From Sphagnum compactum (Eukaryota; Bryophyta; Sphagnopsida; Sphagnales): a DNA stretch of 64,000 nucleotides. The position numbers and the translations under genes were made by a program. The stretch is from NCBI GenBank assembly GCA_965153455.1, contig OZ234504.1:434001-498000 (forward strand), given 5' to 3'. Positions 58,878-64,000 of this stretch are shown piece after piece (the stretch's first letter is position 1; each line of letters begins with the position of its first letter). The notes beneath the pieces are model-generated. The model saw only the letters and a list, made by a program, of their open reading frames with translations. It did not search any database and was not told the DNA's origin.

Positions 58878-59216
58878 ATGAAGGAAGAAAAACAACAGTC
58901 TTCCATACGGAACAAAATATTTGTCAGCAATTGCTTGTTGAAAACACCAATGCGAAAAGCTGTAGCTCCAAATATTGGAGAACTCAAATGAGGTCATGAG
59001 TTCTGGAGCCAATTATGGGATGTGTAAGACTGCCGTCCGCTGTCATGGGCTGTTGTTTCAATTCCCTAGGCAGATAAGAACCAAATGGTCTAAGTGGGCA
59101 CAGTATCTCTTTCATGTTCTGAGTTGGCCAATTCTGATTACAAGAGTATAATCTTGTAATGGTCCATTTTTTCATACATGTTCAGGAATTCCAGAATAAT
59201 CCATGCAACCTTGGTT

Positions 59217-59717
59217 CCATACTGGAATGGGCTCAGCCCGGCCAATTCTAGTGGGTATGACAATGGTCTTGCCCTGGCCAAAGTGAACTAGCACCTACCT
59301 GTGCATCATGCAGGATGGATGGTGTATGGACAGGAAACAAATACATTCATTGTATTCCTGTTCCATTGCTAACCATGATAGTTAGCTGTGTACTAGTACT
59401 AACCATCCACATCCATGAACCTATCTATTAGCCACCAAGTGCCTTACCCTACTTACCTAGTAACCACGTAAGTTCCCTACCTACTCATCTTTACTACTAC
59501 CTAAGTAGGGGAAGGGGAAAGTAGGATGGTTTACAAGATAGATTACCAAGGTGGATTCCACATTGATAACTCAGTTGTCATTCATATTCAACTGTGTCAT
59601 AACAGGTTTTCAATGGATGGTGCACTGGGCGGTGCTGGGTCGTATGTCCCTCACCTCCAAGTTCAATCCTTGTGATGCCTGCCAAAACAGGCTGGGCTGA
59701 GCCCATTTCAGGGTATG
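59217..59717. mobile_element. MITE, same family as at 28 kb, long terminal inverted repeats
   Basis: Left CCATACTGGAATGGGCTCAG pairs with right CTGAGCCCATTTCAGGGTAT. Inner arms (AGCACCTACCTGTGCATCAT against ATGGTGCACTGGGCGGTGCT) pair too, so the inverted repeats are about 90 bp with mismatches. The AGGT/ACCT-rich core lies at 59,400-59,510. No open frame. Confidence 0.65.
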
Positions 59718-60114
59718 TAAGGCTACTTCGATTCCAAACCAAACCATCATCCCTGTACATGCAGACATAGTACATACATGTACCACACCATTGCTACCTT
59801 CCTCCAAATTGTACAGACAAACGAACATAGGACCAGACAACCACAAAGTCAACCTGTGTAACAAAGTGTACAAGAAGGCCTCTTCTCAAGGCCATCACTC
59901 AGATCGAGGCAACCGCAAAGTCAACTTTGTGGTAACAAAATGTACGAGAGGGCCTCTTCTCGAGGCCCTTGATCCAACCCTCACTTGGCTCGAGGACATG
60001 GGACCATATCCCTTGCTTAAGAACCTGATGGGGTTCTTGAGATCAGTCTCTCATGCAAAAATTAAAGCACTTGATGCCCAAATGATAAAATATTTGTAAA
60101 ATATTTCATGATAA

Positions 60115-60192
60115 AATGAAAGACAAGACCAATGTTCGCTAATGAAAGACAAGACCAATATTGGTTAATGAAAGACAAGATCAATGTTGGCC
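60115..60192. repeat. Tandem repeat, 26 bp x 3
   Basis: AATGAAAGACAAGACCAATG and similar at 60,115, 60,141 and 60,167, exact period 26. Lies just outside the hAT element. Confidence 0.85.
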
Positions 60193-60247
60193 AGGTCTGG
60201 GTCCAAGTCTTAGGACTAGGCCCGGTGGTTCTAGGAGGGGTGAAGAC

Positions 60248-63200
60248 CAGTGTTGTACGGATATTGAAAATGTTGCTGGTTATTCGGTCTGGTCCAGATC
60301 CAGGTACCAAATAACCAACCTGTCAGATACGGATATTTGAAATAACCTGTCTCTAGCCTACCCACCAAGGTATTGGATTTTTTGATACCTGGAAACAACC
60401 TTTTGGCCGGATATTGATTTGAGAAATATTAATAACCTACTTGTATAATGGTGTATAAAACCAAAATATACCCAGGTCAGTTATTCATTCAACTTTCTTC
60501 ATCCAACTTTTTCATAAAATTTTTTTCATTCATTTAGGGTTTCCCTTTGCTCTAAACCTAAATCCCAACAGTCAATTATTCAGAGGCATGCTTGCTATTC
60601 TGATGTGCACTTTACTATTCCAAGTTCCAACCTTTTCACTTTCTGCAATGATTTTCTCCTCACCAGCTTTGCCTCTTCAATTGTTGGTACCTTCAATACT
60701 TGAATGCAAATGCATCATTCAATTGTTGATAGTACAAATCTAGAAGAACAAAGGAGCAAATCAAATTTGGTCTAATCTGGAGGAGGGACACAAGGAGCCT
60801 TCAATGATGCCTCAAATTCTCAAGTGTCTATGTTCATCCAACATTACAGGAAAGTGGGGGACACCTTTCTTGTGGTGTAAATAGCTATGGTGTGTGCATA
60901 AATCATTTTTTGCATTTGCATCTACCTACATTACTACCGAGGCACACAACATGTTAGCACTAATGCTAGACCTGCATTTTAAGTCTGTGGATGTAGTGAA
61001 GGGTTCTGTAGGAAGGGCAAAAGTGATACAAATGGTGGTTAAATATGACAGTAAGTCTTTGATGCCATTGCTGGTGGCTACATTCAAAATCCAAAATATG
61101 GGTGCTGTTAACCTACTAAAAATTTCCTTGTCATAATGATGATGATGAATCGATTTTTGGGGAAGTGGCTTCAAATGAGGCTACTTTGCATGGGTTGCTA
61201 AAAAATGAATTAGGACCGTTTCGTCATCTACCTGTGAAGTTGGAAGACTATTGATTGCCCCTAACATGGTGGAAATCACATGAAATACAATTTCCAAATG
61301 TTTTTTTATTACAAGGCAAATTCTTGAGGTTCTTGGGTCCCAGATCAAGACTAAGTGAATTTTTAGTATAATTAAAATGTTGATAAATTTGTAGCATTAC
61401 AAGCTAGGTGTCGACATTTTCAACAAGCTGGTCATGGTTATGAACAATTGGTTGGGTGATGCAAAGGTAGATTGTCCATGGGAAGGGGATTCCATTGATG
61501 ATTTTTTCAAGGAAGAAACAAATATCATTGAAAATAATGATACGATGTTGGGTGCAACTAGTTATTTCAATGTTGATGAACTAGAATGATGGATATGGGT
61601 GTTGATGGGAATTGGTTTTGCCATGTGTAGAATCGCAAAGTTACCACCTTTAGTGGTTAATATGTATTAGTCAGCTAAACTACCTATTATTTACTTCTTT
61701 AATGATCCATGGGACCAATATATCCTTTTCACAACTATGACAATATCCTAATTTTGGGACATTTTTGTTATTTTTTCATCTTGTTTTTAATTTTTTTGTT
61801 TTGACAAACCTAATCAACATTTAAATGTGGTAAGGCAACATGTAAGGAGGCAAGCATATGTTGAATTCTTGGTTTAATAGTGTGCAATAGCAAATGCAGG
61901 AAAAACACAAGTTCAAGTTAAACAAACATGCATGCAGAATTAGCTATCCTTATTGAGAACAAGGTATATTTAAAGAGCATGTTATTTGGCAAGGTTTCTG
62001 ATTTCAGAGCTCATGTAATTTTGACTCACACATGGTTCCTTCTTGTGCCACTACGGTGCTTGAAATTCATGATCCTTTAATTCACTAAAAAAAGTTGCAT
62101 TCAACTATGATTCCTATTATTCTCTTGAAGTTTTGTTATCTCTTTAGGTTTCCAGTGGGTTTTTAAACTTTTAGTATTCAAAGTACTATTCTTTCAGTCA
62201 AGGATTTCTAACAATGAATCTACTAACTGATGTCAAATCCTTATCCTTGTATGGCTGAAATCGTTGTCTGCCTATGCCATGTTGGCAATAGTGGTTGTTA
62301 TTTGGATAGGTAAAAGTAAGAGTCAAGGGACTTGTAGACAATTAATGCAACAAGCTTGCTTACACTATTAGGCATTATCTAACATATAAGTGAATACATC
62401 CTCCTTTCCTGAAATCTTTAAAATGCAAATGATCTGCCCATTGCCAATGACCCATGGGCTGAAATGATGTTTTGAGTATGTTGCCCTCTTTCTTTCATGA
62501 CAATACTCATCGTAAAGCTTTAGATTCAAATGTTGCTTCCACTTTTAGTTGAGCGATCATTTGTCCTTCTTGAATTTGATGTGTTAATGTTGGAATTGTT
62601 ATTATTTTAGGTCACCTTTTGGCCATTCCTCTTGACAATGCTGACGAAAGTGCAATACACAAGGTTGTTGTGGTACAGAACACTTTTCAAAAACTACATC
62701 ATGTTTCATTTAGTTTTGCAATTGGCATAGTTCATGTTTGGGATCCTTAGGCATGAATTCATGCAACAAAATTTACAAGATTCTTTTGGATGATTTTGTG
62801 TTTGTCTACAATACAAGGTGGTGATTCCAATGCCTCTCTTCAAAGTTGACCTTGATGTCTTTGGTGCAGGCTTGTGAGTGTACATCAAAGTTACTGAGAT
62901 GAATGCTTAGACATGGGGAGATTGTGTTTGTTGACCATTCTTTTTGTTTAGATCTACCACAGCCAGAGGTTCAACATCATTATGATTGAAATATTAAACC
63001 AGTGCACTACTTTGTAAACCTATTATTCTTCTGAATTTTTTTTAAAAAAATTGTGAGGAGTAATGTATGCAATGTTTTGATTTGTATTGTGATGGTGATC
63101 AAGTGTAAGTCATACCCATGTCCTCTTTGTTGACATGTGGAATTTGTAACCTTAATAACCAATCTAGATGCAATATTTGAAGGTTCTCAATTAAATTATG

Positions 63201-63470
63201 AAAAAACCACCCCATATGCATAACCGGATTGGGCAGTTCTAGGTAGGTTATTGCAAAAACCAACCCTTATGCATATCTAGCAGTTATTAATTCATAAAAC
63301 AATGAATATTAATATCCTAGTGTGCTGGCCATTCTGAAATATTAATACCACGTTGGTCCAAAAAATCTAGAAAAAAAAATACTAATACCCTGCATGTAAG
63401 TCAAATTTCAAAATTTTACAAGAACTGCTGCCACCTGATATTGAAAAAAACCAATATCTGGCCAACACTG
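60248..63470 (+). mobile_element. Decayed hAT element, 3,223 bp
   Basis: The left end CAGTGTTGTACGGATATTG matches the inverted right end CAGTGTTGGCCAGATATTG. Flanking 8-bp repeats are GTGAAGAC (60,240-60,247) and GTCAAGAC (63,471-63,478), one mismatch, as hAT insertion predicts. It contains transposase remnants. Subterminal GGTATTGG/GATATT motifs occur at both ends. Confidence 0.8.
60894..61590 (+). pseudogene. hAT transposase remnant (C-terminal half)
   Basis: The first frame has MLALMLDLHFKSVDVVKGSV and VVKYDSKSLMPLLVATF, like the segment before the dimerisation domain of plant hAT transposases. After a frame change comes PLTWWKSHEIQFPNV (hATC dimerisation motif), then KLVMVMNNWLGDAKVDCPWE and the end FNVDELE. 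Several stops and frameshifts; not functional. The catalytic N-terminal half is not readable. Confidence 0.7.
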
Positions 63471-63478
63471 GTCAAGAC

Positions 63479-64000
63479 CCATCAGCTCTTCACAAGAATC
63501 AGCCTGACAGTTCTAAGGGCGTTGAAAACCTGGTCCAAAACTGGATCCACGGTTTCTTACACAAATTTACTTAGGTGTGGGTTTTAGGGTATATTATGTT
63601 TTTAGATTTAGCTAGGTCTTAGGGTTTAGGGTGATGTGCTGTGTTTATGGATTCAAGAGTGTTGGTTTAGGTGTCCAATTAAATCTTATTTAGGTTAATC
63701 TTAAGTTAGATTTGTGTAATTAAGTGTGTTTAGCTTGGAACTAATATGTGTGAAATGGGTTCAAAATATTTCATACAAGACAAAAAATAATAATAAATGT
63801 TGTGTGATTTGGAATTTTGAAACATACAAGGTGCGTTGTCGCAGGTTTTCTGTGTATTTATTCAAGTTTTGTTTCTGCATGTACGAATTTTGTTTGTGTT
63901 TTGACTTTGAATTTCTCTAAGTTTTGTAAGTGAGTAGATTTTTTGAATCATCAAAAATTTAATTTAATTTTGATGTGTTGCAACTAGTTTAAACAAAATG
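63479..64000. other. Non-coding DNA
   Basis: No gene. A telomere-like CTTAGGGTTTAGGGT lies at about 63,618-63,632. Confidence 0.5.

Overview
This is a gene-poor, AT-rich stretch of nuclear DNA from a land plant or close streptophyte relative. Two diagnostic plant genes support this: a class IV homeodomain-leucine-zipper (HD-ZIP IV) gene and a RAN small-GTPase gene with the plant-type intron directly after the start codon. The decayed hAT, Ty3/gypsy, Emigrant-like, MITE and Helitron-like elements fit a plant genome. I cannot name the species; the intronless HD-ZIP IV copy gives no clear lineage signal.

Layout. 1-15.5 kb: AT-rich non-coding DNA with simple repeats, a Ty3/gypsy integrase-end remnant (minus strand, 6.2-6.6 kb), an unrecognised minus-strand coding-like fragment (6.6-6.9 kb) and a strong foldback (7.9 kb). 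15.6-24.3 kb: a duplicated and rebuilt RAN locus. It has a GC-rich 5' region, eight tandem units of about 810 bp, then downstream exons of a very diverged RAN-like GTPase. 24.9-28.5 kb: Helitron-like element, minisatellite, a degraded minus-strand gene-like region and a MITE. 28.7-30.8 kb: the ordinary RAN gene, eight exons, 223 residues, intact. 31-51 kb: mostly non-coding, with two decayed FCP1/NIF-type HAD phosphatase pseudogenes, one split by an Emigrant-like MITE. 51.3-57.7 kb: the intact HD-ZIP IV gene between repeat-rich flanks. 58-64 kb: MITEs and a 3.2 kb decayed hAT element with matching target-site duplications.

The main result is the array at 16.7-23.0 kb. Each of its eight units carries a cassette of exactly 117 nt in the position and frame of RAN exon 2, ending in the P-loop region with a splice donor. 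The cassettes have no indels, yet differ from each other much more than their flanks do. In three hand-compared pairs 43 of 47 codon differences change the amino acid, and third positions change least. Downstream lie exons that preserve RAN exon lengths and frame but with strongly altered switch regions (the G3 motif is DTPGHE instead of DTAGQE). The simplest reading is a RAN paralogue with a diversified bank of alternative first coding cassettes, evolving under diversifying selection. Expression, splicing and function are not shown by the sequence and are inference.
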